From Flavonifractor sp052065355 (GTDB lineage: Bacteria; Bacillota; Clostridia; Oscillospirales; Oscillospiraceae), in NCBI RefSeq assembly GCF_052065355.1, contig NZ_JBQHUF010000004.1, positions 62,001 through 126,000 of the forward strand: a stretch of DNA of 64,000 bases, written 5' to 3'. Of the stretch, positions 51,056-59,127 are shown piece after piece; positions within the stretch are counted from its first letter, which is position 1, and every line of letters begins with the position of its first letter. Both the position numbers and the translations under genes were made by a program. The notes under the pieces were generated by a model. It saw only the letters and a program-made list of their open reading frames with translations, had not been told where the DNA came from and did not search any database.

Positions 51056-52858
51056 TTACTGCTTGCTGATGGCGTCAAAGCGGCAGTGGTCCATACAGGC
51101 GCCGCACTTGATGCACTTGGACTGGTTGATGATATGGGGAGCACGCACCGCGCCGGAGATAGCGCCGGTGGGACAGCCCTGGGCGCAGCGGGTGCAGCCC
51201 TTACACTTGGTGGGATCCACCACGTACTGAATGAGGGCCTTACACACACCGGCGGGGCAGCGCTTCTCATACACATGAGCCTCATACTCGTCCCGGAAGT
51301 GCTTCAGGGTGGAGAGCACCGGGTTGGGGGCGGTCTGGCCCAGGCCGCACAGGGCGGACTGCTTGATGTGGTTGCACAGCTCCTCGATGGTGTCCAGGTC
51401 CTCCGGCTCGCCGTTGCCCTCGGTGATCTTGGTCAGCAGGCCCAGCAGCCGCTTGGTGCCGATGCGGCAGGGGGCGCACTTGCCGCAGGACTCGTCCACG
51501 ATGAACTCCAGGAAGAACTTGGCGATGTCCACCATGCAGTTGTCCTCGTCCATGACAATGAGGCCGCCGGAGCCCATCATGGAGCCAATGGCGCCCAGGG
51601 ACTCGTAGTCGATGGGGGTGTCAATGAGGCTGGCGGGGATGCAGCCGCCGGAGGGACCGCCGGTCTGGGCGGCCTTGAACTTCTTGCCGCCGGGGACGCC
51701 GCCGCCGATGTCCTCCACCACGGTGCGCAGGGTGGTGCCCATGGGGATCTCCACCAGGCCGGTGTTGGTGATCTTGCCGCCCAGAGCGAACACCTTGGTG
51801 CCCTTGGACTTCTCGGTGCCGATGGCGGCGAACTTGTCGGCGCCGTTGTTGAAGATCCAGGTGATGTTGGCGTAGGTCTCCACGTTGTTGAGCAGGGTGG
51901 GCCGGTCAAACAGGCCCTTCACCGCCGGGAAGGGCGGGCGGTTCTTGGGCTCGCCCCGGTGACCTTCGATGGAACGCATGAGGGCGGTCTCCTCGCCGCA
52001 GACGAAGGCGCCGGCGCCCAGCCGCAGTTCCAGGTCGAAGTCGAAGCCGGACTCGAAGATGTTCTTGCCCAGCAGGCCGTACTCCTTGGCCTGGCCGATG
52101 GCGGTCTCCAGCCGCTTGACGGCGATGGGGTACTCCGCCCGGACGTAGATGTAGCCCTGGTGGGCGCCCACGGCGTAACCGGCAATGGTCATGGCCTCAA
52201 TGACGCTGAAGGGGTCGCCCTCCAGCACGGAGCGGTCCATGAAGGCGCCGGGGTCGCCCTCGTCGGCGTTGCAGCAGACGTACTTGATGCCGTCGGGGCT
52301 CACCGCGTCGGCGGTGAACTGCCACTTCATGCCGGTGGGGAAGCCGGCGCCGCCGCGGCCCCGGAGGCCGGAGGCCTTCACGGTGTCGATGACCTGCTGG
52401 GGCGCAACGCCCTCGGTGAGGATGGTGCCCAGGGCCTCGTAGCCGCCCACGCCGATGTACTCGTCAATGCTCTCGGGGTTGATGATACCGCAGTTGCGCA
52501 GGGCAATGCGGAACTGATGCTTATAGAAGTTGGTCTCCGCCAGGGAGGTGGCGGGGCCCTGGCCGCCGCCGTTCTTGTTCAGCAGGCGCTGAACGATGCG
52601 GCCCTTGACGATGTGCTCGGAGACGATCTCCTCCACGTCGTCCACGGTGACATGGGTGTAGCAGGCACCCTCGGGGTAGATAGTGACGATGGGTCCCAGG
52701 GCGCACAGGCCGAAGCACCCGGTGCGTACCACCTTGGCCTCCTTGTCCATGCCCTGGGCCACCAGCTGCTTCTCAAATTCCTCAATGATCTTGGGGCTCT
52801 CCGAGGAGGAGCAGCCGGTGCCGGTACACACCAGAATGTGGGAACGAACCAAGCTCAT
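51056..52858 (-). CDS. hydB: NADH-binding flavoprotein subunit of the hydrogenase (NuoF-like, HydB)
   Basis: 600 residues. An N-terminal thioredoxin-like [2Fe-2S] domain (VCTGTGCSS ... TGCFGLCALGP), the NADH/FMN domain with GRGGAGFPTGMKW and NADEGDPGAFMDR, the [4Fe-4S] site ESCGKCAPCRIG, and two C-terminal ferredoxin motifs (CKGCTRCAQGCP and CIKCGACMDHC). It oxidises NADH and passes electrons to HydA. The extra ferredoxin tail distinguishes it from complex I NuoF and is typical of bifurcating hydrogenases. It lies 14 bases upstream of hydA. Confidence 0.96.
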   Translation of the reverse strand: MSLVRSHILVCTGTGCSSSESPKIIEEFEKQLVAQGMDKEAKVVRTGCFGLCALGPIVTIYPEGACYTHVTVDDVEEIVSEHIVKGRIVQRLLNKNGGGQGPATSLAETNFYKHQFRIALRNCGIINPESIDEYIGVGGYEALGTILTEGVAPQQVIDTVKASGLRGRGGAGFPTGMKWQFTADAVSPDGIKYVCCNADEGDPGAFMDRSVLEGDPFSVIEAMTIAGYAVGAHQGYIYVRAEYPIAVKRLETAIGQAKEYGLLGKNIFESGFDFDLELRLGAGAFVCGEETALMRSIEGHRGEPKNRPPFPAVKGLFDRPTLLNNVETYANITWIFNNGADKFAAIGTEKSKGTKVFALGGKITNTGLVEIPMGTTLRTVVEDIGGGVPGGKKFKAAQTGGPSGGCIPASLIDTPIDYESLGAIGSMMGSGGLIVMDEDNCMVDIAKFFLEFIVDESCGKCAPCRIGTKRLLGLLTKITEGNGEPEDLDTIEELCNHIKQSALCGLGQTAPNPVLSTLKHFRDEYEAHVYEKRCPAGVCKALIQYVVDPTKCKGCTRCAQGCPTGAISGAVRAPHIINQSKCIKCGACMDHCRFDAISKQ

Positions 52859-52873
52859 CTCACTGCCCTCCCC

Positions 52874-53242
52874 TTATTCCGCCGCGCCGATGGTGTACTC
52901 TTCCACCACCCGGCCGTTCACCAGATGCTCGCTGACGATGGAGGCTACCTTGTCGGGGGTCATCTTCACGTAGGTGACCTTCTCCTGACCGGGCACATAG
53001 ACCTCCACGATGGGCTCCAGCCGGCACACGCCGATACAGCCGGTCTGGGATACCGTTACGTTCTTCAGCTCCCGCTTGTTGACTTCCTCCAAGAAGGCGT
53101 TGAGCACCGGACGGGCGCCCGCCGCGATGCCGCAGGTGGCCATACCCACCACTACCCGGATGCGGTCGTCGCCGGAGTCACGCAAATCGATCTGCTTCTC
53201 CATCCGCTCCCGGATGGCACGCAGTTCCGCCAGACTTTTCAT
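52874..53242 (-). CDS. Thioredoxin-like [2Fe-2S] ferredoxin
   Basis: 122 residues with Cys in VVGMATCGIAAGA and TGCIGVCRLEP, i.e. the four-Cys thioredoxin-like [2Fe-2S] fold. It resembles the N-terminal domain of the following HydB-type subunit, as an additional stand-alone electron carrier. It overlaps the upstream HATPase gene by four bases and is therefore translationally coupled to it. Confidence 0.9.
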   Translation of the reverse strand: MKSLAELRAIRERMEKQIDLRDSGDDRIRVVVGMATCGIAAGARPVLNAFLEEVNKRELKNVTVSQTGCIGVCRLEPIVEVYVPGQEKVTYVKMTPDKVASIVSEHLVNGRVVEEYTIGAAE

Positions 53243-53796
53243 GCTTTCATCCCCTTATTATCTCGTAACAGCGCTTCCTGTTCCTGTAAGTAATCCCGGA
53301 CCCAGAGGATCACCTCCGGCTCCGCCAGAGAGATGCCGTCTCCCAGCTCCTCCCGCAGCTGCCTGGTGGCCAGCCCGATCTGGGCCGCTCCCACCCGATG
53401 GGTGTAGTTCAGTTCCACCTCCGGCGCGCCCTGGAGCAGCAGGGTGATGCTCCCCGGCATATCCCCCACCGGGGGACAGTCGATGTGGTCCGCCCGAAAG
53501 ACGGCCTTCACCGTGGTGCCCACACCCAGGGTGCTCTCAATGGACAGCGTCCCGCCGGTCTGCTCCGCCGCCATGCGCAGCAGAGGCAGCCCCAGCCCCA
53601 TTTTCCGGGTGGTGCGGGTGGTGGTGAAGGGGTCGCTCACCCGGGCCAGCAGCTCGGGGCTCATGCCCTTTCCGTCGTCGGTGATGGTGAGGGTGATATT
53701 TCCCTCCTCCTCTACCAGCTCCACGCCCAGATGCTTTGCCTGGGCGGTGATGGAGTTCTGGGCAATATCCAGGGTATAGAGGGCAATCTCCTTCAT
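53239..53796 (-). CDS. HATPase-domain protein embedded in the hydrogenase operon
   Basis: 185 residues. A GHKL ATPase domain (about 5-110) with the N box DIAQNSITA, G1 DDGKGM, G2 GLGLPLL and G3 GTT motifs. There is no histidine phosphoacceptor or sensor domain, so it is not a classical histidine kinase; it looks like an anti-sigma-factor- or switch-type kinase. The C-terminal 75 residues are unassigned. It sits between the NuoE-like and ferredoxin genes, overlapping the latter by four bases. This operon position is inferred to reflect control of the hydrogenase, not catalysis. Confidence 0.88.
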   Translation of the reverse strand: MKEIALYTLDIAQNSITAQAKHLGVELVEEEGNITLTITDDGKGMSPELLARVSDPFTTTRTTRKMGLGLPLLRMAAEQTGGTLSIESTLGVGTTVKAVFRADHIDCPPVGDMPGSITLLLQGAPEVELNYTHRVGAAQIGLATRQLREELGDGISLAEPEVILWVRDYLQEQEALLRDNKGMKA

Positions 53797-53805
53797 AAGT
53801 TCACC

Positions 53806-54300
53806 TTATTTGTACATATCGAGGATCGGACCCACCTGATCGGGGGTGAGCCGGCCATAGACATCGTTATTGACCATCATGACCGGAGCCAGTCCGCAGG
53901 CGCCCACGCAGCGGCAGGAGTCCAGAGAGAACTTGCCGTCGGGGGTGATGGCGCCGGGGGCGATGCCCAGCTTCTGCTCCACGGCGTTGAGGATGGCCGC
54001 CGCGCCCTTGACGTAGCAGGCAGTACCCAGACAGATGGAGATCTGATACTTTCCCTTGGGGTTCAGGGTAAACTGGGCGTAGAACGAAGCCACTCCGTAC
54101 ACCTCGGACAGGGGAATGTCCAGACCCTGAGCCACCATGATCTGTACTTCCTCCGGCAGATAGCCAAAAATCTCCTGGGCGGCCTGAAGCACCGGCATGG
54201 TGGCGCCGGGCTGTCCCTTGTGCTCGGCGATCACCTTCTGCAGGCGCTCCTCCTGCTCAGGCGTGCCCCGGTAGGGAACGACGGTCTTGCAGTTTGGCAT
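53806..54300 (-). CDS. hydC: NuoE-like [2Fe-2S] subunit of the hydrogenase (HydC)
   Basis: 164 residues. A helical N-terminal part and a thioredoxin-like domain with four Cys in CLGTACYVKG and CRCVGACGLAP, binding a [2Fe-2S] cluster. It passes electrons between NADH-binding HydB and the rest of the complex. First gene of the catalytic unit, behind a strong promoter and a long leader. Confidence 0.95.
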   Translation of the reverse strand: MPNCKTVVPYRGTPEQEERLQKVIAEHKGQPGATMPVLQAAQEIFGYLPEEVQIMVAQGLDIPLSEVYGVASFYAQFTLNPKGKYQISICLGTACYVKGAAAILNAVEQKLGIAPGAITPDGKFSLDSCRCVGACGLAPVMMVNNDVYGRLTPDQVGPILDMYK

Positions 54301-54361
54301 GGATGCGTCCTTCCTTTCTGAACTTTATCGTTTACTAATCAAACTTTTTCTTCTTACAATA

Positions 54362-54395
54362 TCTGCTGCATCGGCCACAGGGCCGATGCAGCAGA
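54362..54395 (-). promoter_or_regulatory. Perfect 15-bp hairpin in the hydCB(A) leader
   Basis: TCTGCTGCATCGGCC, loop, and its exact complement, in the middle of the 170-base leader. There is no T run after it on the minus strand, so it is not a standard terminator; it could be an attenuator, RNA stabiliser or protein-binding site. Confidence 0.65.
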
Positions 54396-54473
54396 AGTTG
54401 TCTGTTCCATTTGTGAGGATTCTCTTTCCTGCACCTAAATGAGACTGGATGTTCTAACATTTTAGTTGCCTAA

Positions 54474-54502
54474 AGTATATCATTTTCCCTTTTCCTTGTA
54501 AA
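54474..54502 (-). promoter_or_regulatory. Promoter of the hydrogenase catalytic operon
   Basis: On the minus strand TTTACA, 17 bases, TATACT, about 174 bases upstream of the NuoE-like start; it lies just beyond the PHP gene stop codon. Confidence 0.8.
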
Positions 54503-54528
54503 GAAAAACTTAGTCTATTAAACTGTTT

Positions 54529-55239
54529 TTACTTTCTCCCGGACAGCCAGGCCAGCACAGCTTCCGGGGTGGGTTCGGGCAGGTCCATGCTGTGCTCAGC
54601 CCCCCACACCTGCTCCAGATAATGGGCGTCGGAGTTGGTAACAAAGCGCAGGCCGGCCAGGTCGGGCCGCTGGGTAAAATCCGGCGGACAGCGGTGGGAC
54701 AGCTCGGCCAGAGGGAACCCCAGAGACGGGTCCCACAGACCCAGCACCCCCAGCAGGGAAAAGGACGGCCGGTCGATATGGGCGGGGAAGGCGAAGCCGC
54801 CGTAGGATGCCACCAGGGCGGGCACCTCCTCCAGGGAGATGTCGGTGCTGGCCGCCAGCATCCGCTCCTCCTCTCCCAGGATAGTATCCTCCGCGTCCAT
54901 GTAGATCTGCCGGCCGAAGATCTCCGGATCGTTGGAAAAAGGCGGCAGGTGCTCAGCCACACAGGCGCTGAACTGCTCCGCGTGCTCCGGGTTGGGAAAC
55001 AGGCAGACCACATGGATATCCTCCTGGGTGCACAGCTCCATCCCCGCCAGAGCCAGCAGACCCCGCTCCCTGGCTGCCTGACAGAAGGCGGCACAGTTGC
55101 CGCAGGTGTTGTGGTCGGTAAGGGCTACGATATCCAGCCCCGCCAGGGCGCACATGGCCGCCAGGTCGGCAGGGGTCATCTCGTCGCTGCCGCAGGGCGA
55201 CAGGCAGGAATGGAGGTGGAGATCATAATAAAACTTCAC
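54529..55239 (-). CDS. PHP-domain metal-dependent phosphoesterase, hydrogenase-linked
   Basis: 236 residues of the PHP family: metal ligands in DLHLHS at the N-terminus, LTDHN, and SDAH near residue 205. Substrate unknown; family members hydrolyse nucleotides or sugar phosphates. The start is GTG at 55239 with AAAGGAGG about ten bases upstream. It is the last gene of the sensory unit in front of the hydrogenase operon, a neighbourhood I recall from other clostridial hydrogenase loci. Confidence 0.88.
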   Translation of the reverse strand: MKFYYDLHLHSCLSPCGSDEMTPADLAAMCALAGLDIVALTDHNTCGNCAAFCQAARERGLLALAGMELCTQEDIHVVCLFPNPEHAEQFSACVAEHLPPFSNDPEIFGRQIYMDAEDTILGEEERMLAASTDISLEEVPALVASYGGFAFPAHIDRPSFSLLGVLGLWDPSLGFPLAELSHRCPPDFTQRPDLAGLRFVTNSDAHYLEQVWGAEHSMDLPEPTPEAVLAWLSGRK

Positions 55240-55270
55240 AGATACCGCCCCTCCTTTCCGGTCAGTCCGG

Positions 55271-55600
55271 TCATTTCAGGCAGCCTCCCAGGCGGCAGGC
55301 GGCGGTATAGGTGTCCTCTCCGGTGCCCAGCAGGGTCACTTCCTTCTCCTCCGCCCGGCGGAGCAGATCGGCGTCGGGCTCCACCCCTTCGGTGAGCACC
55401 ACACAGGCCACGTCGGCCATCAGGGCCACCGCCGCCACGTTCTGGTTGGACATAATCGTCAGCCAGGCGCAGTCCTGGCCGGCCCGGCCCATCACCCAGC
55501 TCAGCAGGTCCCCGGCGTAGCCCCCCGTCACCGGTCGGTCCGGGTCCGCCATGTGGAAAACCTTCCAGCCCAGCGCGTCCTTCAGCTGTGTTACCGTCAT
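55271..55600 (-). CDS. DRTGG-like domain protein
   Basis: 109 residues, a small alpha/beta domain (SNQNVAAVALMADVACVVLTEG and EKEVTLLGTGEDTY) like the DRTGG fold found in hydrogenase-linked genes. No catalytic motif is seen; ligand unknown. It lies between the HydS-like gene and the PHP gene. A second, better match to DRTGG is at 57441-57797. Confidence 0.7.
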   Translation of the reverse strand: MTVTQLKDALGWKVFHMADPDRPVTGGYAGDLLSWVMGRAGQDCAWLTIMSNQNVAAVALMADVACVVLTEGVEPDADLLRRAEEKEVTLLGTGEDTYTAACRLGGCLK

Positions 55601-55628
55601 GTTCCGTTCCTCCTCTTATGGTATGAAA

Positions 55629-55666
55629 CAGGCCGCCATGACACGTCTCCGGTCAGGCGGCCTGTG
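55629..55666 (-). terminator. Weak terminator-like hairpin after the HydS-like gene
   Basis: ACAGGCCGCC / GGCGGCCTGT stem with an 18-base loop; only TTTC follows, so readthrough into the DRTGG-like and PHP genes is likely. Confidence 0.5.
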
Positions 55667-55668
55667 GC

Positions 55669-57003
55669 TTATCTTCTGGATGTATCGGTCTGGCACCGCC
55701 GGAAGGGTGGCGGCAGATAGTCGTCCGCCTCTTCCTTGCCCGCCATGGTGCGCATCCGCTCCCGGACCTTGAAGATGCAGTCGTCCACGGACGCCCGGCC
55801 CAGCACCACGTCCTCCGCAAAGGCGTGGCAGGAGGGCGCTCCGCAGGAGCCGCAGTGGAGCCCCGGCAGGTGGGACTCTAGCTCCTGGATCCGCCGCTGC
55901 TTGCTGATGGCCATCTCCCGATCGTGGTCCAGCACGAAGGTGGGCAGGTATTGCAGCTGCTTATCCCGCCGGACAATGTCCCGTTCGGCTCCCTCCAGGG
56001 TGAACCGGTTGCGGGACACGGGCTGACCCTTCATCAGGCCCTTCATCCGCATCTTGGCGCCGTAGGGGTTTTCTACCGTGAAGCAGCCCCCCACGCACCC
56101 CTGGGTGCAGGCGGACAGCTCCAGAAAGTCGGCCTCGGGCAGGCGGCCGTCCTCGATCTCCTCCAGCATCTGGATCACGTTCTCGATGCCGTCCACCGCT
56201 ACGCAGCGCTCGCCCAGACGGGCGGTGCTCTCACCGCCGCAGGAGGCCCAGCCCAGGCCCATGATGCCGGCGGAGGCCATGGGCTCCACCTCCTCCAGCT
56301 CCCGCATGGGACCCAGCAGCCGCAGGTAGATATCCCGGATGGCAAAGGCCCCGTCCAGCACCGGCTGGCTCAGGCCCTCGGACACCCGGGCGGCGGTCAC
56401 CTTGGAGGAGCAGGGCACGATGGCGAACACGCCGATGCGCTCCGGAGGCAGGCCGGTCTCCTCCGCCGCCTCCCGACGGGCCAGGATGGCCGCCAGCTCC
56501 ATGGGCAGGATGGTGTCCGCCACATGGTCCATCAGCTTGGGGAAGCGCATGCGGATGAGCCGCAGCACCGTGGGGCAGGAGGACGAGATCCGGGGCGTCA
56601 CCGCCGGAGGTCCCTGCTTGATGGACTGCCGCTCGTAGTCGGAGAGCATCTCGGCGGCCTTGGCCACCTCATACACCTTGTCAAAGCCGATCTTCAGCAG
56701 GGCGTTGAGCACCACGTCCACGTTGTCCAGGTGGTGGAACTGGCCGTACAGCGCCGGCTCCGGCAGAGCCACGCAGTATTCGTACTCCTTCAGAATGTCC
56801 ATGCTGTCGCCCACCGACTTGATGGCCTTGTGGGGACAGACCCGAATGCAGTTGCCGCAGTCGATGCAGCGGTCGGGCAGAATGGTGGCCTTGCGGCCCC
56901 GGACCCGGATGGCCTCGGTGGGACAGCACTTGATGCAGGAGGTACAGCCCCGGCAGCGCTTATGATCCATGACCACGGAATGTCTCATTGCCATGTGCCG
57001 CAC
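55669..57003 (-). CDS. HydS-like iron-sulfur protein with degenerate hydrogenase H-cluster domain
   Basis: 444 residues. Two [4Fe-4S] motifs at the N-terminus (CRGCTSCIKCCP, CIDCGNCIRVCP), a [FeFe]-hydrogenase large-subunit-like domain with three Cys regions but altered motifs (SSSCPTV, VPCSSKV, CTQGCVGGCF instead of TSCCPxW, MPCxxK and the GGGQ end), and a C-terminal Fe-S domain with CGSCGAPSCHAFAEDV. This is the architecture of sensory-type (group C-like) hydrogenases. It probably senses H2 or the redox state rather than making H2; that is inference. The ATG at 57003 or a few codons later is uncertain. Confidence 0.88.
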   Translation of the reverse strand: MRHMAMRHSVVMDHKRCRGCTSCIKCCPTEAIRVRGRKATILPDRCIDCGNCIRVCPHKAIKSVGDSMDILKEYEYCVALPEPALYGQFHHLDNVDVVLNALLKIGFDKVYEVAKAAEMLSDYERQSIKQGPPAVTPRISSSCPTVLRLIRMRFPKLMDHVADTILPMELAAILARREAAEETGLPPERIGVFAIVPCSSKVTAARVSEGLSQPVLDGAFAIRDIYLRLLGPMRELEEVEPMASAGIMGLGWASCGGESTARLGERCVAVDGIENVIQMLEEIEDGRLPEADFLELSACTQGCVGGCFTVENPYGAKMRMKGLMKGQPVSRNRFTLEGAERDIVRRDKQLQYLPTFVLDHDREMAISKQRRIQELESHLPGLHCGSCGAPSCHAFAEDVVLGRASVDDCIFKVRERMRTMAGKEEADDYLPPPFRRCQTDTSRR

Positions 57004-57028
57004 CTCCCTTCCTTGCCTGAATATGCGC

Positions 57029-57454
57029 TCACTGCGGAATCTTGATACGCACCGTTACGGTGGTTCCCTTCCCCAGTTCGGTCTCAATGGTCATTTCATC
57101 AGAATAGCGCTTGATATTGGGCAGGCCCATACCGGCGCCGAAGCCCAGCTCCCGGGCGGTCTGCCCGGCGGTGGAAAAGCCCTCCTGCATGGCCTGGGCC
57201 ACGTCGGGGATACCGGGACCGGTATCCTGCATGCGGATCACGATCTGATCGGTATCCACCTCCACCTCGGCCTGACCGCCGTCGGCGTGGATGACCATGT
57301 TGATCTCGCCTTCATACATGCAGATAGACGCCCGGCGGATCACATCCTGAGGCAGTCCCAGCTTCTTCAGGGTCAGCTTCATCTTGCTGGAAGCCTCTCC
57401 CGCTTCGATGAGGTCGCCGCCCTCCACAGGGTATACCAGTTTAATCGTCTCCAT
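57029..57454 (-). CDS. Stand-alone HATPase (anti-sigma-factor-kinase-like)
   Basis: 141 residues with the GHKL motifs MYEGEINMVIHA (N box), DTGPGI (G1), GAGMGLPNI (G2) and GTTV. No membrane or sensor part. It resembles RsbW/SpoIIAB-type switch kinases; partner unknown. The ATG at 57454 was chosen because GAGGG is seven or eight bases upstream; an earlier ATG has no site. It overlaps the DRTGG gene by 14 bases, so coupled. Confidence 0.85.
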   Translation of the reverse strand: METIKLVYPVEGGDLIEAGEASSKMKLTLKKLGLPQDVIRRASICMYEGEINMVIHADGGQAEVEVDTDQIVIRMQDTGPGIPDVAQAMQEGFSTAGQTARELGFGAGMGLPNIKRYSDEMTIETELGKGTTVTVRIKIPQ

Positions 57455-57797
57455 CGCAGTTCCCTCGCAATCCATTGTAGTAAAGCAGGCCGCAGGCCTC
57501 GTACATCCGCTTGGGGCTGGTCATCACCACGATGTCCCGCTCCCTGGCCAGATCCACGATGCTCTGCCCGGGCACCTTGCCCCGGACGAAGATGATGCAC
57601 TTCATCTCCAGCATGTCCGCCGTGCGGACCACCTGGGGGTTCACCAGTCCCGTCAGCAGCAGCGCCTGATTCTTCACATAGGCCAGCACATCGCTCATAA
57701 AGTCGCTGCCGCAGGCGGAGATTACCTCCCGGTCCAGGTGCTCCTCCCCCCATAAAACCTCGGCGTTCAAAATTCGTTTGATTTCGGACAGCCGCAT
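57441..57797 (-). CDS. DRTGG-domain protein, first gene of the hydrogenase sensory unit
   Basis: 118 residues, an alpha/beta DRTGG domain (LNAEVLWGEEHLDREVISACGSDFMSDVLAYV) of the kind fused to CBS or kinase-like proteins in other contexts. It likely binds a small ligand; which is unknown. GGAGAG precedes the ATG and a near-consensus promoter lies upstream. It leads the unit DRTGG, HATPase, HydS-like, DRTGG-like, PHP. Confidence 0.83.
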   Translation of the reverse strand: MRLSEIKRILNAEVLWGEEHLDREVISACGSDFMSDVLAYVKNQALLLTGLVNPQVVRTADMLEMKCIIFVRGKVPGQSIVDLARERDIVVMTSPKRMYEACGLLYYNGLRGNCDGDD

Positions 57798-57848
57798 CAG
57801 TCTCTCTCCTCTCCCCCCATGGGGAAACTAAACTCTCAATTCAAAAGC

Positions 57849-57877
57849 ATTGTATCATAAATGTCCTTTCAGTGCAA
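57849..57877 (-). promoter_or_regulatory. Promoter of the hydrogenase sensory unit
   Basis: On the minus strand TTGCAC, 17 bases, TACAAT with a TG extension, about 52 bases upstream of the DRTGG ATG. Confidence 0.78.
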
Positions 57878-57942
57878 AGGGTTCGTTGAAACATTCACAA
57901 AGTTTTTCCCCCACAGCCTCCGCTTTTGGTCATTCCACGCTA

Positions 57943-57972
57943 TTGACAGTTCTATACTTTGTTGGCTATAAT
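57943..57972 (+). promoter_or_regulatory. Promoter of serC
   Basis: TTGACA, 18 bases, TATAAT: both boxes are consensus, with a leader of about 65 bases. Confidence 0.85.
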
Positions 57973-58041
57973 GGTCTTTATCCAAGTAAAGTGTGTTCGT
58001 CCCACGTGGATACACAAAATAGAAACGAGGAGGCCATCATC

Positions 58042-59127
58042 ATGGGAACCCAGCGCGTGTACAATTTTTCCGCAGGTCCGTCTATGCTCCCCCTGGAGGT
58101 TCTGGAGCGTGCCGGTGCAGAGATCACCAACTATCAGGGATCCGGCATGTCCGTTATGGAGATGAGCCATCGATCTAAAGTGTTCCAGAAGATCTTTGAC
58201 GACACCCAGGCCAAGTTCCGCAAGCTGCTGAACGTGCCTGAAGGATATAAGGTCCTCTTCCTGCAGGGCGGCGCCTCCACCCAGTTCTCCATGGCGCCCC
58301 TGAACCTCATCGGCAAGACCGGCAAGGCCGACTACGTCGTCACCGGCAACTTCTCCAACATCGCCTACAAGGAGGCCAAGAAGTACGGCCAGATCAACCT
58401 GGCCGCCTCTTCCGCCGACAAGAACCACACCTACATCCCCACCCAGGATCAGATCACCCTGGATCCTGAGGCCAGCTATTTCTACTACTGCGCCAACAAC
58501 ACCATCTACGGCACCGAGTGGCAGTATGTGCCTGAGACCAACGGCGTGCCCATCGTGTGCGACATGTCCTCCGACATCCTGTCCCGCCCGGTGGACGTGA
58601 GCAAGTACGGCATCATCTTCGCCGGCGCCCAGAAGAACATGGCGCCCGCCGGCCTCACCGTGGTCATCATCAAGGAGGAGCTGGCCGGCAACGAGCTGCC
58701 CTACACTCCGCTGATGATGAACTACAAGACCATGATCGACAAGGATTCCATGTACAACACCCCGCCCTGCTGGTGCATCTACATGCTGGGTCTGGTGCTG
58801 GACTGGCTGGAAGAGCAGGGCGGCATTCCGGGCATGGAGGCCATCAAGCACGGCAAGGCCCAGATGCTGTATGATGTCATTGACAATTCCAAGCTGTTCA
58901 CCTGCGCCGTGGAGCCCGGCTCCCGGTCCGACATGAACGTGGTCTTCCGCACCGGTAATGACGAGCTGGACGCCAAGTTCGTCAAGGAGAGCGTGGAGGC
59001 CGGCTTTACCAATCTGAAGGGCCACCGCTCCGTGGGCGGCATGCGCGCCTCCATCTACAACGCCATGCCCACCGAGGGCGTGGAGAAGCTGTGCGACTTC
59101 ATCAAGGCTTTCGATAAGAACAACTAA
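58042..59127 (+). CDS. serC: Phosphoserine aminotransferase
   Basis: 361 residues. It converts 3-phosphohydroxypyruvate and glutamate to phosphoserine with pyridoxal phosphate. Motifs: YNFSAGPSMLPLEVL at the N-terminus, LFLQGGASTQFSMAPLNL, and the PLP lysine segment IIFAGAQKNMAPAGL. GAGGAGG lies eight bases before the ATG at 58042. The last 42 bases, including the stop, are repeated 209 bases downstream. serA follows, so the two serine genes probably form one unit. Confidence 0.97.
   Translation: MGTQRVYNFSAGPSMLPLEVLERAGAEITNYQGSGMSVMEMSHRSKVFQKIFDDTQAKFRKLLNVPEGYKVLFLQGGASTQFSMAPLNLIGKTGKADYVVTGNFSNIAYKEAKKYGQINLAASSADKNHTYIPTQDQITLDPEASYFYYCANNTIYGTEWQYVPETNGVPIVCDMSSDILSRPVDVSKYGIIFAGAQKNMAPAGLTVVIIKEELAGNELPYTPLMMNYKTMIDKDSMYNTPPCWCIYMLGLVLDWLEEQGGIPGMEAIKHGKAQMLYDVIDNSKLFTCAVEPGSRSDMNVVFRTGNDELDAKFVKESVEAGFTNLKGHRSVGGMRASIYNAMPTEGVEKLCDFIKAFDKNN
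59086..59127 (+). repeat. 42-bp direct repeat, copy 1 (3' end of serC)
   Basis: Begins AAGCTGTGCGACTTCATCAA and ends in the serC stop codon. The second copy is at 59295-59336 with one difference. Confidence 0.95.

Noticed and set aside
57885..57905. A Rex-like site (TTGTGAA and a TTCA half) upstream of the hydrogenase sensory unit
   Set aside because: Only the first half-site fits the known palindrome; the second half and spacer do not.
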